Notes: generated from the letters alone by a model not told the origin. A DNA stretch of 6,628 bases from an uncultured Collinsella sp. (GCA_900550785.1 URTL01000108.1:1-6628), one strand, 5' to 3'; positions 1 to 6,104 are shown, numbered from the stretch's first letter. A program made the numbers and translations.

Positions 1-840
1 CTGGACCAGCTTGTAGCCGATGTTGCCGGCCTCGAGATCGGGGAACACAAGCACGTTGGCCTTGCCGGCAACGGAGGAGCCGGGGGCCTTGAGCTGGGCG
101 ACGGTGGGAACGATGGCGGCGTCGAGCTGCAGGTCGCCATCGATGGCGAGCTCGGGAGCCTTCTCCTTGCAGAACTTAACGGCCTCCTGGACCTTCTTGG
201 CGACCTCGCCGCCGGCGGAGCCCATGGTGGAGTAGGAGAGCATGGCCACGTGCGGCTCAACGTTGCCCATGAAGGTGGACCAGGAGTGAGCGGAGGCGAT
301 GGCGATCTCGGAGAGCTCGTCGGAGGACGGGTTGATGTTGAGGCCGCAGTCGGCGAAGATCAGCGTGCCGTCAGTGCCGAACTGCGGGGTGTCGGTGCAC
401 ATCACGAAGAAGGCCGAGACCAGCTTGGTGCCCGGGGCGGTCTTGAGGATCTGAAGCGCGGGGCGCAGGGTGTCGGCGGTGGAGTGGCAGGCGCCGGAGA
501 CCAGGCCGTCGGCATCGCCCATCTTGACCATCATGGTGCCAAAGTAGGTGGCGTCCATCACCTGGGCGCGAGCCTGCTCGATGGTAACGCCCTTCTTGGC
601 GCGGAGCTCGGCAAACTTCTGCGCGTACTCCTCGTGCTTCTCGGCATTGCGCGGGTCGATGACGGTAGCGCCGGGAACGTTGATCTCGTCGGGGTTGCCC
701 AGGATGACGATCTTTGCCAGGCCCTCCTCGATGATTTTGGTGGCCGCGACGATAGTGCGCGGATCCTCGCCCTCGGGCAGGACGATCGTCTTAAGGTCGG
801 CCTTGGCGGCAGACTTCATACGGTTTAGGAAATCGCTCAT
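1..840 (-). CDS. pta: Phosphate acetyltransferase (partial, C-terminus cut by window edge)
   Basis: Transfers the acetyl group of acetyl-CoA to phosphate, giving acetyl phosphate, which acetate kinase uses to make ATP; a cytosolic step of fermentative acetate formation. The 280 readable residues show typical PTA/PTB-family blocks: LPEGEDPRT near residues 21-29, SGACHSTADTLRP at 115-127, FADCGLNINP at 162-171, SYSTMGSAGGEVAKK at 202-216 and VFPDLEAGNIGYKL at the end. The family usually has about 330 residues, so roughly 50 are missing. From knowledge of the archaeal enzyme, the catalytic Ser-Arg and Asp lie in that missing tail and cannot be checked here. The start is the ATG at 840-838, preceded by AGGAG four bases upstream. 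It is divergent from glf across a 231-bp region with a strong shared promoter zone. An ackA gene may follow outside the window; this is not seen. Confidence 0.97.
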   Translation of the reverse strand, partial: MSDFLNRMKSAAKADLKTIVLPEGEDPRTIVAATKIIEEGLAKIVILGNPDEINVPGATVIDPRNAEKHEEYAQKFAELRAKKGVTIEQARAQVMDATYFGTMMVKMGDADGLVSGACHSTADTLRPALQILKTAPGTKLVSAFFVMCTDTPQFGTDGTLIFADCGLNINPSSDELSEIAIASAHSWSTFMGNVEPHVAMLSYSTMGSAGGEVAKKVQEAVKFCKEKAPELAIDGDLQLDAAIVPTVAQLKAPGSSVAGKANVLVFPDLEAGNIGYKLVQ

Positions 841-893
841 GTTACTCCTTACAAGCGTTTCGCTAAGCTCCAGGCGCCCGGCTGTTCACGAAT

Positions 894-914
894 AAACCCG
901 CTGCTAGCGGGTTT
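894..914 (-). promoter_or_regulatory. Perfect hairpin in the pta leader
   Basis: A 9-bp perfect inverted repeat (AAACCCGCT / AGCGGGTTT) with a 3-nt loop. It lies between the predicted pta transcription start near 961 and the pta start codon at 840, so it would sit in the 5' untranslated RNA. On the minus strand it is followed by a short ATT rather than a U-run, so termination is possible but weak. It could equally be a DNA operator or an RNA structural element. No matching known motif was recognised. Confidence 0.6.
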
Positions 915-967
915 ACCTTACGTTAATGTTCGCCGCGGTGCTTGAGCTTTCCTTGTGTGGCAAGCTC

Positions 968-993
968 ATTATAGGACGCATTAGCGCTATAAT
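968..993. promoter_or_regulatory. Overlapping divergent promoters of pta and glf in one inverted repeat
   Basis: The plus strand has a perfect -10 hexamer TATAAT at 988-993, which would start glf transcription near 1000. The minus strand has a perfect TATAAT at 973-968, which would start pta transcription near 961. The two are the ends of a single dyad: ATTATAG (968-974) and CTATAAT (987-993), with an inner CGC (977-979) / GCG (984-986) pair. With 17-bp spacing each -35 box falls on the other promoter's -10 region, and neither resembles TTGACA (CTCATT for glf, GCGATT for pta). Simultaneous polymerase binding at both would be blocked. The weak -35 boxes suggest an activator or a strong dependence on the -10. 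Confidence 0.6.
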
Positions 994-1009
994 CGCTCTG
1001 ATAAATGTG

Positions 1010-1057
1010 TCTCGAAGAATGTTCGAGAAAAGCCCAGCTAACGAGCCCGTGGCTTTT
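1010..1057 (+). promoter_or_regulatory. Two adjacent hairpins in the glf leader
   Basis: Hairpin one pairs TCTCGAA (1010-1016) with TTCGAGA (1022-1028) over a GAATG loop. Hairpin two pairs AAAAGCC (1028-1034) with GGCTTTT (1051-1057) over a 16-nt loop and ends five bases before the AGGAG of glf at 1062-1066. Both stems are perfect 7-mers, and they share base 1028. The second has a short U-run at its 3' side, so it could be a weak attenuator or affect ribosome access. The role is inferred only from position and pairing. Confidence 0.45.
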
Positions 1058-1071
1058 GACAAGGAGTATCG

Positions 1072-2274
1072 ATGCAGATTACCTCAGGCCTGCCTGAAGG
1101 CTTTAACGCCGGCGCGTACGACATGATTGTCGTCGGTGCTGGATATGCCGGTGCCGTTTGTGCCCGCCGTCTTGCCGAGACCATCGGCTATCGTGTTGCC
1201 GTTTTGGAGCGCCGTAGCCACATTGCGGGCAATGCCTATGACTGCACTGACGAGGCCGGAATCCTGATCCACGAGTACGGTCCGCATATCTATCACACCT
1301 TTAACGAGCGCGTGCACAATTTCCTGTCGCGCTTTACCAAGTGGACGGATTATCAGCACAAGGTGCTCGCCAACATCAACGGCACCCTTATGCCCGTGCC
1401 CTTCAACCACGCGAGTCTCAAGCTCGCCTTTGGTGACGAGCGCGGCGAGGAGCTGTATCAGAAGCTCGTGGAGACCTTTGGCAAGGATGTCAAGGTGCCC
1501 ATTATGGAGCTGCGTAAGAAGAACGACCCCGACTTGGCCGAGGTCGCTGATTACGTCTACGAGAACGTCTTTTTGCATTACACCATGAAGCAGTGGGGCC
1601 AGACGCCCGACCAGATTGATCCCTCGATCACCGGCCGTGTTCCCGTCTTTGTGGGCGATGATGACCGCTACTTCCCGCAGGCTCCCTTCCAGGGCATGCC
1701 GCAGGACGGCTATACCGCGCTGTTTGAGCATATGCTCGACCACGATCTGATTGATGTGTTCTGCGACGTGGACGCCCGCGACCTCTTCGAGATCGACGAG
1801 ACCACCGTCAAGATCGACGGTAAGGTCTATGGCGGCGAGATCGTCTACACCGGTCCGCTCGACGAGCTGTTCAATCTCGACCTGGGCGCCCTGCCGTACC
1901 GTACGCTCGACATGAAGTTCGAGACGCTCGATATGGATCAGTTCCAGCCCGTGGGCACCGTCAACTACACCACGAGCGAGGATTACACGCGCATCACTGA
2001 GTTCAAGAATATGACTGGCCAGGTCCTGCCCGGCAAGACCACCATCATGAAGGAATACTCCAAGGCCTATACGCCCGGCTCGGGTGAGACGCCGTACTAC
2101 GCCATTCTTGAGCCCGAGAACCGTGAGCTCTATGAGCGCTATCTTGAGCGCGTCCAGAACCTGACGAACTTCCACCCGGTGGGTCGTCTGGCCGAGTATC
2201 GTTACTACGATATGGACGCTGTGACCAATTCCGCCCTCGATCTTTCGGATGAGATTATCGCCTGCCATGCATAA
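1072..2274 (+). CDS. glf: UDP-galactopyranose mutase
   Basis: Flavoenzyme that interconverts UDP-galactopyranose and UDP-galactofuranose in the cytosol, supplying Galf for surface glycans. The 400 residues show an N-terminal FAD-binding motif, VVGAGYAGAVCARRLAE, with GAGYAG at 22-27. Other family hallmarks are RRSHIAGNAYD, YTMKQWG, ITGRVPVFVGDDDRYF, MPQDGYTALFEHML, YTRITEFKN and, near the C-terminus, EYRYYDMD. Family members are typically about 365-390 residues; the excess is mainly a 17-residue N-terminal lead before the FAD motif. The ATG at 1072 is chosen because AGGAG lies five bases upstream. A shorter start at Met18 (1123) would leave too little lead for the first beta strand. It overlaps the downstream glycosyltransferase gene by 8 bp, so the two are almost certainly co-transcribed. 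The leader contains two hairpins and the promoter overlaps that of pta. Confidence 0.97.
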   Translation: MQITSGLPEGFNAGAYDMIVVGAGYAGAVCARRLAETIGYRVAVLERRSHIAGNAYDCTDEAGILIHEYGPHIYHTFNERVHNFLSRFTKWTDYQHKVLANINGTLMPVPFNHASLKLAFGDERGEELYQKLVETFGKDVKVPIMELRKKNDPDLAEVADYVYENVFLHYTMKQWGQTPDQIDPSITGRVPVFVGDDDRYFPQAPFQGMPQDGYTALFEHMLDHDLIDVFCDVDARDLFEIDETTVKIDGKVYGGEIVYTGPLDELFNLDLGALPYRTLDMKFETLDMDQFQPVGTVNYTTSEDYTRITEFKNMTGQVLPGKTTIMKEYSKAYTPGSGETPYYAILEPENRELYERYLERVQNLTNFHPVGRLAEYRYYDMDAVTNSALDLSDEIIACHA

Positions 2275-3298
2275 AGTCATAACATTCGGTATTCCTTCGT
2301 ATAACGCCGCCAAGGACATGGACCATTGCATCACCTCCATCTTGGAGGGGAGCAATTACGCCACCGATATCGAGATTATCGTGGTGGACGACGGCTCCAA
2401 GGACGAGACGGCCGATAAGGCCGATGAGTGGGAGGCGCGTTATCCCGGTATCATTCGCGCGGTACACCAGGAGAACGGCGGCCACGGTATTGCCGTCCTT
2501 TCGGGTCTGCGCGAGGCACAGGGCACCTACTACAAGGTTGTCGACTCGGATGACTGGCTCGACGCTGCGGCTCTTTCGACCATGCTGTCGATTCTGCGTG
2601 GCTTTGAAGAGCGCGATCAGCGCGTTGACCTGTTTATCTCGAACTACGTGTACGAGAAGGTTTACGAGGGCACGCATACCGCTATTGGCTACAAATTTGC
2701 CCTGCCGCGCAAGAAGATCTTTTCCTGGGATCAGATCGGTCATTTCCGCCTGGACCAGAACCTACTCATGCACAGCCTGTGCTATCGCACGGATGTGCTG
2801 CGCGAGTCCAACCTTCCCATGCCGCCGCACACGTTCTATGTGGACAACATCTACGCCTACGTGCCGCTGCCGCGTTGCAAGACCATGTACTACGCCGACA
2901 TCGACCTCTATCGCTACTTTATCGGTCGCGAGGGCCAGAGTGTCAACGAGGCCACGATGGTCAAGCGTCTGGACCAGCAGTTCCGTGTGACGCGCATCAT
3001 GATGGAGTCGTACCACCTGTACAGCGATGTTGAGTCGTCGCGTCTGCGCTCGTACATGATGGGCTATTTCACCATGATGATGGCGATCTGCTCGGTGCTC
3101 ACCAAGCTTTCCGAGGAAGATTGCGCCGACGAGCGCCTAAAGACGCTGTGGAATGATTTGAAGGCCTACGACGAGCGCATGTATCGTCGTGCCCGCTACG
3201 GCGTGGTCGGGTTCTTCACCAATCTGCGCGGTCGTGCCGGTGACAAAACCACACTCGGCCTATACCGTCTTGCCTCAAAGATCTTCAAATTCAACTAG
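2267..3298 (+). CDS. GT2 family glycosyltransferase, candidate galactofuranosyltransferase
   Basis: GT-A fold, inverting family 2 glycosyltransferase that transfers a sugar from a nucleotide donor, probably at the cytoplasmic face of the membrane. Numbered from the chosen start (343 aa), the N-terminal sheet carries FGIPSYN (7-13), the nucleotide-binding DDGS (41-44), NGGHG (70-74) and the metal-binding DSDDW (93-97). The C-terminal half is helical and basic at the end (FFTNLRGRAG), with no clear transmembrane segment. The start at 2267 gives MHKVITFGIPSYN, usual for the family, and overlaps the glf stop by 8 bp. An upstream in-frame ATG at 2249 would add six residues but has no better ribosome site, so translation may be coupled to glf. 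The overlap with glf suggests that UDP-Galf is the donor; this is inference and the acceptor is unknown. The C-terminal ASKIFKFN is echoed by a relic on the opposite strand at 3434-3490. Confidence 0.94.
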   Translation: MHKVITFGIPSYNAAKDMDHCITSILEGSNYATDIEIIVVDDGSKDETADKADEWEARYPGIIRAVHQENGGHGIAVLSGLREAQGTYYKVVDSDDWLDAAALSTMLSILRGFEERDQRVDLFISNYVYEKVYEGTHTAIGYKFALPRKKIFSWDQIGHFRLDQNLLMHSLCYRTDVLRESNLPMPPHTFYVDNIYAYVPLPRCKTMYYADIDLYRYFIGREGQSVNEATMVKRLDQQFRVTRIMMESYHLYSDVESSRLRSYMMGYFTMMMAICSVLTKLSEEDCADERLKTLWNDLKAYDERMYRRARYGVVGFFTNLRGRAGDKTTLGLYRLASKIFKFN

Positions 3299-3330
3299 CT
3301 GCTGAGTAATCGCTGCTGATAGGTTGACTG

Positions 3331-3408
3331 GGCCCCTTGGCCTTTAGTTTGCTACTGCGAACAGTCCTGCTCGCGCGGAACTTGTATCAAACTAAAGGCC
3401 AAGGGGCC
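3331..3408. repeat. Long perfect inverted repeat between convergent genes, possible bidirectional terminator
   Basis: The arms at 3331-3351 and 3388-3408 are exact 21-bp reverse complements, with a 36-nt spacer. After one mismatch, three further pairs (TAC 3353-3355 with GTA 3384-3386) extend the stem. It lies 32 bp after the glycosyltransferase stop and about 120 bp after the stop of the convergent peptidase gene, where a shared terminator would be expected. Neither side has a U-run, which is unusual for an intrinsic terminator. It could instead be a dispersed palindromic repeat or a very stable 3'-end structure protecting both mRNAs. Confidence 0.75.
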
Positions 3409-3433
3409 TCTGCTATAAGAATCGATTGTCAGG

Positions 3434-3490
3434 TTATTTGAATTTGAAGATCTTCGAAGCGCGGTACACAGGGGCCTGGGCTGAAAAGAA
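3434..3490 (-). pseudogene. Relic of a glycosyltransferase 3' end
   Basis: On the minus strand, an 18-codon open stretch bounded upstream by a stop (491-493 of the 3000s) ends in VYRASKIFKFK and a TAA at 3436-3434. The neighbouring glycosyltransferase ends in LYRLASKIFKFN. The two DNA segments share 17 identical bases in inverted orientation (3278-3294 and 3438-3454), and the protein match runs over about ten residues with one residue gap. There is no start codon or ribosome site. The likely reading is the last codons of a second, convergent, related glycosyltransferase gene whose body was lost and replaced by the peptidase gene. A small inverted duplication is the alternative. Confidence 0.55.
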
Positions 3491-3530
3491 TTAGGTTGGA
3501 AGTCGGTCGGAGACGGGCGGTCGAGTGAGA

Positions 3531-4532
3531 TTACTTCGCGGCGCCGGGGATGCTGTGGGAGGTTTTGGCGGTTTTGGCTCCGTTTACGATGGCAGTTTCC
3601 AGGGCCCTTACTGCGAGCATGCCCAGCAGGTCTAGGGGAACGGCGGCGCTTGCCTGGGCGCCCAGTTTGCCGCTGGCGAGGGTGTAGATGGTGTCGCCGT
3701 CGTTGGTGGTGTGCGTGGGACGGATGGCGTGTGCGTAGGCGTCTGCGGCCATCTGGGAGACCTTGGTGGCTTGTGCCTTAGTGAGTTCCACGTTGGTGAC
3801 GATGCAGCTGATGGTGGTGTTGGTGCGGTCGAGCGGCATCTGCATGGATCCGGCGGCGGCAAAGGCTGCGAGTTCCATGTCGACGATCTGGTCGCTATCG
3901 GCCGCGGCGCGCATACCGGCGACCCACTCGCCGGTGAAGGGGTCGACAACGTTGCCGCAGGCGTTGACCGAGACCACGGCGCCCACCTTAACAGGGCCGA
4001 GTGCCACGGCGGCAGCTCCAAGGCCGGCCTTCATGCAGGTGGCAGGCCCCATGAGCTTACCCACGGTAGCGCCCGTGCCGGCGCCTACGTTGCCCTGTTC
4101 GAGCTTGGTGGGGGTGTGGTCGAGCGCTTCGCGCACGGCGGCGATGCCGGCCTCAATGTCGGGGCGCGCGGTGGGGTCGCCAAAGGCAAGATCGAAGATA
4201 CAGCTGGAGCACACGATAGGCACCTGCGTGGGGCCGATGGGAAGGCCGATGCCGCGGCTCTCAAGCTCGCGAGCGACGCCGCTTGCGGCCTCGAGGCCAA
4301 AGGCCGATCCACCCGAAAGGCAGACGGCGTGTACCTTGTCGACGGTGTTCTCGGGTCGCAGCAGGTCGGTTTCGCGCGATGCTGGAGCACCGCCGCGAAC
4401 GTCAACGCCGCCGGTGGCGCCCTCGGGTGCCACGATTACGGTGCAACCGGTGCCGGCCTCCTCGTCCGTGTAGTTGCCATAGCAAAAGCCATCGACATCG
4501 CAGACGTCAATGGCCTCGAGCAGTGTATCCAT
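3531..4532 (-). CDS. P1-family (S58, DmpA-like) peptidase
   Basis: Member of the P1/DmpA family, Ntn-hydrolase-like enzymes that cut themselves into two chains and act as aminopeptidases, in characterised cases on D-amino acid or beta-amino acid N-termini. The 333 residues show CLSGGSAFGLEAASGV (71-86), GNVGAGTGATVGK (147-159), VSVNACGNVVDP (187-198), RTNTTISCIVTNVELTK (236-252) and RPTHTTNDGDTIYTLA (271-286). By alignment with DmpA, whose cleavage is Gly-Ser, self-cleavage should fall in the N-T-T of 238-240, making a Thr the nucleophile; this is inference. No signal peptide is visible, so it is probably cytosolic. The start at 4532 has AGGAG six bases upstream. It lies about 100 bp downstream of maf on the same strand, possibly behind a weak terminator, so it may have its own promoter. 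Its physiological substrate cannot be read from sequence. Confidence 0.93.
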   Translation of the reverse strand: MDTLLEAIDVCDVDGFCYGNYTDEEAGTGCTVIVAPEGATGGVDVRGGAPASRETDLLRPENTVDKVHAVCLSGGSAFGLEAASGVARELESRGIGLPIGPTQVPIVCSSCIFDLAFGDPTARPDIEAGIAAVREALDHTPTKLEQGNVGAGTGATVGKLMGPATCMKAGLGAAAVALGPVKVGAVVSVNACGNVVDPFTGEWVAGMRAAADSDQIVDMELAAFAAAGSMQMPLDRTNTTISCIVTNVELTKAQATKVSQMAADAYAHAIRPTHTTNDGDTIYTLASGKLGAQASAAVPLDLLGMLAVRALETAIVNGAKTAKTSHSIPGAAK

Positions 4533-4593
4533 GTTTAACTCCTATCGGTTTTCCGCCGCGCCTTGTGCCCGGTCGGGATCCGTACGGTACGCC

Positions 4594-4625
4594 AAAATTG
4601 TAGGCGCCGGGGGATACCCAGCGCC
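4594..4625 (-). terminator. Weak candidate terminator after maf
   Basis: On the minus strand, eight bases after the maf stop, GGCGC (4625-4621) pairs with GCGCC (4607-4603). An inner GGG/CCC pair follows past one mismatch, with a 5-nt loop. Downstream comes TACAATTTT, a short T-run. It would separate maf from the peptidase gene. The TACAAT inside it also resembles a -10 box for the peptidase gene, but no good -35 is present. Pairing is imperfect and the tail is short. Confidence 0.35.
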
Positions 4626-4633
4626 AGATGCAA

Positions 4634-5215
4634 TTACGAGAGTTTTTGAATCGCGCGCGCGACGCGGGCGATGGGTAGGCCCACCACGTTATAGAAGTCG
4701 CCCGAAATATCGTGCACGAGCATGCGTCCGCCTGTGCCCTGAATGCCGTAGGCGCCGGCCTTGTCCATGGGCTCACCCGAGGCGACGTAGCGCTCGATCT
4801 GTTCGTCGGTGAGCTCGTAGAATGTCACGTCGGTCACATCGACAAAGGACAGGCTTTCGGCGGCATGCGGGGCGGCCGTATCGCCTGCCTTAACGATGCA
4901 GACGCCGGTTGCGACCTGGTGCGTGCGGCCCGAAAGCTCACGAAGCATGGTGCGCGCCTCGCCCTCGGTTGCCGGCTTGCCCAAAATCTTGCCGTCGAAG
5001 GTGACGATGGTGTCGGCCGCGACGGTCAACTCATTGGGCTCGGCATACTCGGCAGCAACGGCAGCCGCCTTGGCGCGTGCCAAGCGCTCGACAAGCGTGA
5101 GCGGGGGCTCGCCATCAAAGGGCGTTTCGTCGATATCCGCGGGAATCACGCGAATGTTGTAGCCTGCCTCGCGCATCAGCTCTATGCGGCGCGGCGATTG
5201 GGAAGCCAAAATCAT
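4634..5215 (-). CDS. maf: Maf family nucleotide pyrophosphatase (YhdE type)
   Basis: House-cleaning nucleotide pyrophosphatase that hydrolyses nucleoside triphosphates (dTTP, UTP and modified forms in characterised YhdE-type members) to monophosphates plus pyrophosphate, in the cytosol. The 193 residues match the usual Maf length. Visible hallmarks are the N-terminal SQSPRR (5-10), Lys49 in ARAKA, AADTIV with Asp68, LGKP (78-81), SGRTHQVATGV (95-105), YGIQG (156-160) and DFYNVVGLP (173-181). The Gln in YGIQG fits the dTTP/UTP subgroup rather than the m7GTP (YceF) subgroup. The ATG at 5215-5213 overlaps the stop of the DJ-1 gene in an ATGA arrangement, so translation is probably coupled. Only a poorly spaced GAGG precedes it. 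In many bacteria maf lies near shape and division genes; here it does not. Confidence 0.96.
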   Translation of the reverse strand: MILASQSPRRIELMREAGYNIRVIPADIDETPFDGEPPLTLVERLARAKAAAVAAEYAEPNELTVAADTIVTFDGKILGKPATEGEARTMLRELSGRTHQVATGVCIVKAGDTAAPHAAESLSFVDVTDVTFYELTDEQIERYVASGEPMDKAGAYGIQGTGGRMLVHDISGDFYNVVGLPIARVARAIQKLS

Positions 5216-5754
5216 AGTTGGATGCCCTCGGCGACCTTCTCGACGGCCTTGTCGCCGGCGAGCGTGCGCAGCAGCTCCAATGCAAAGGGGAGTGACTGTG
5301 CCATGCCGCTGGCAGTGATGATGTTGCCGTCTTGAGTGACCTTCTCGCCGGTATAGGCGCCTTCGGGGAAGCTTTTCTCAAAGCCAGGGAAGCACGTGGC
5401 ATGGCGCCCCTCGAGCAGGTCGAGCTCGCCCAGGATAAACGGGGCGGCGCAGATGGCGGCGACGTGCTTGGTCGCGGCGAACTCGCAGACCACGTCGCAG
5501 ACGCGCTGATCTGCACGCAAGTTGGTGGCACCGGGCAGGCCGCCGGGCAGCACGACGCAGTCGTACTCGTCAAAGTTGATCTCATCAAAGAGTGCATCGC
5601 AGGTCACGGGGATCTGCAGCGAGCTTACGACCTCGCGCGTGGGCATAATCGAGACGAGCGTGGCACGCACGCCGCCGCGACGCATGACATCGACCATGGT
5701 CAAGCACTCAATAGTTTCAAAGCCATCGGCGGCGAGAACGGCAACGCTGGGCAT
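5212..5754 (-). CDS. DJ-1/PfpI family protein (YajL/ThiJ-like)
   Basis: Small cytosolic alpha/beta flavodoxin-like protein of the DJ-1 superfamily; members are linked to oxidative and glyoxal stress, as glyoxalase or proposed protein deglycase. Numbered from the chosen start (180 aa), it has AADGFETIE, with Glu16 aligned to Glu18 of human DJ-1; the shared VDVMRR; PGGLPGATNL; the nucleophile elbow AAICAAPF, with Cys102; and a late ASGMAQSLPFALELL segment. Both parts of the Glu-Cys pair are therefore present. The start at 5754 is preferred because AAAGGA sits about six bases upstream and MPSVAVLAADG begins directly with the first beta strand. An in-frame ATG at 5778 would add eight residues and place that ribosome site inside the gene. 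It is first in a unit with maf, overlapping it by 4 bp (ATGA). The promoter is not clear. Confidence 0.93.
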   Translation of the reverse strand: MPSVAVLAADGFETIECLTMVDVMRRGGVRATLVSIMPTREVVSSLQIPVTCDALFDEINFDEYDCVVLPGGLPGATNLRADQRVCDVVCEFAATKHVAAICAAPFILGELDLLEGRHATCFPGFEKSFPEGAYTGEKVTQDGNIITASGMAQSLPFALELLRTLAGDKAVEKVAEGIQL

Positions 5755-5888
5755 GGGGGTTCCTTTCATAGGCGGCATACAATTAGCCGTCTTATACCCC
5801 GAAGACCTCCGCTTGCCACGCTCGATTTCCCAATGTTTAAAATAGCCCCGTCCGAATTAGCTATCCTCACCCATCCTCAACAATCTCA

Positions 5889-5933
5889 ATCTGTAACATC
5901 TAGACCCACTTTTGACCCCTAACTGTTACAGAT
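5889..5933. repeat. Palindromic element, copy 1
   Basis: The arms ATCTGTAACA (5889-5898) and TGTTACAGAT (5924-5933) are exact 10-bp reverse complements around a 25-bp spacer. The spacer begins TCTA and ends TAAC, with a 17-bp core that begins GACCC and contains TTTTG. The same arms, spacing and spacer ends recur 81 bp downstream. It is not a terminator, as there is no T-run. It may be a protein-binding site or a dispersed intergenic repeat. Confidence 0.85.
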
Positions 5934-5969
5934 CAAGACAAACGGAAACCGCCCCGACAAAACGTCTAA

Positions 5970-6014
5970 ATCTGTAACATCTACGGACCAAAACCGGGTC
6001 TTACTGTTACAGAT
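5970..6014. repeat. Palindromic element, copy 2
   Basis: The same 10-bp arms as copy 1 (5970-5979 and 6005-6014) with the same 25-bp spacer length. TCTA follows the left arm and TTAC precedes the right arm, and both copies continue as C[A/G]AGA after the right arm. The 17-bp core (5984-6000) matches copy 1 at only about 2 of 17 positions directly, but at 12 of 17 when reverse complemented. Confidence 0.85.
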
Positions 6015-6104
6015 CGAGATAACCCCCAACATCACCGCCCCGTTCGGGGAACGACCGCCACAGGTACGGCGGGCAGAGGCTCACTTTTTTCCTCGGTTTT
6101 TTTC

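Noticed and set aside
250..828. Plus-strand open frame inside pta
   Set aside because: The minus-strand Pta translation is unbroken and matches the family throughout; the plus frame is Gly/Asp-rich shadow sequence.
2249..2266. Upstream ATG for the glycosyltransferase
   Set aside because: It adds six residues (MRLSPA) not typical before the first strand, with no better ribosome site; the start at 2267 gives the usual family N-terminus.
1084..2355. Long minus-strand open frame (423 codons) opposite glf
   Set aside because: It is antisense to a clear glf with all family motifs and resembles no family. It arises from the strong codon bias of the gene on the other strand.
3711..4538. Plus-strand 275-codon frame opposite the P1 peptidase
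   Set aside because: Low-complexity Gly/Ala/His shadow of a well-supported gene.
5780..5880. Promoter for the DJ-1/maf unit
   Set aside because: TATAAG and TATTTT are present on the minus strand but no acceptable -35 is at proper spacing, so no specific site is claimed.
5889..6014. CRISPR array or phage attachment site
   Set aside because: Only two units, with palindromic arms rather than direct repeats with unique spacers; no cas gene, integrase or tRNA is nearby.
6038..6103. Second terminator from GC-rich dyads followed by T-runs
   Set aside because: The stems (4 and 5 bp) are short and lie more than 10 bases from the T-runs, so they do not form a proper terminator.
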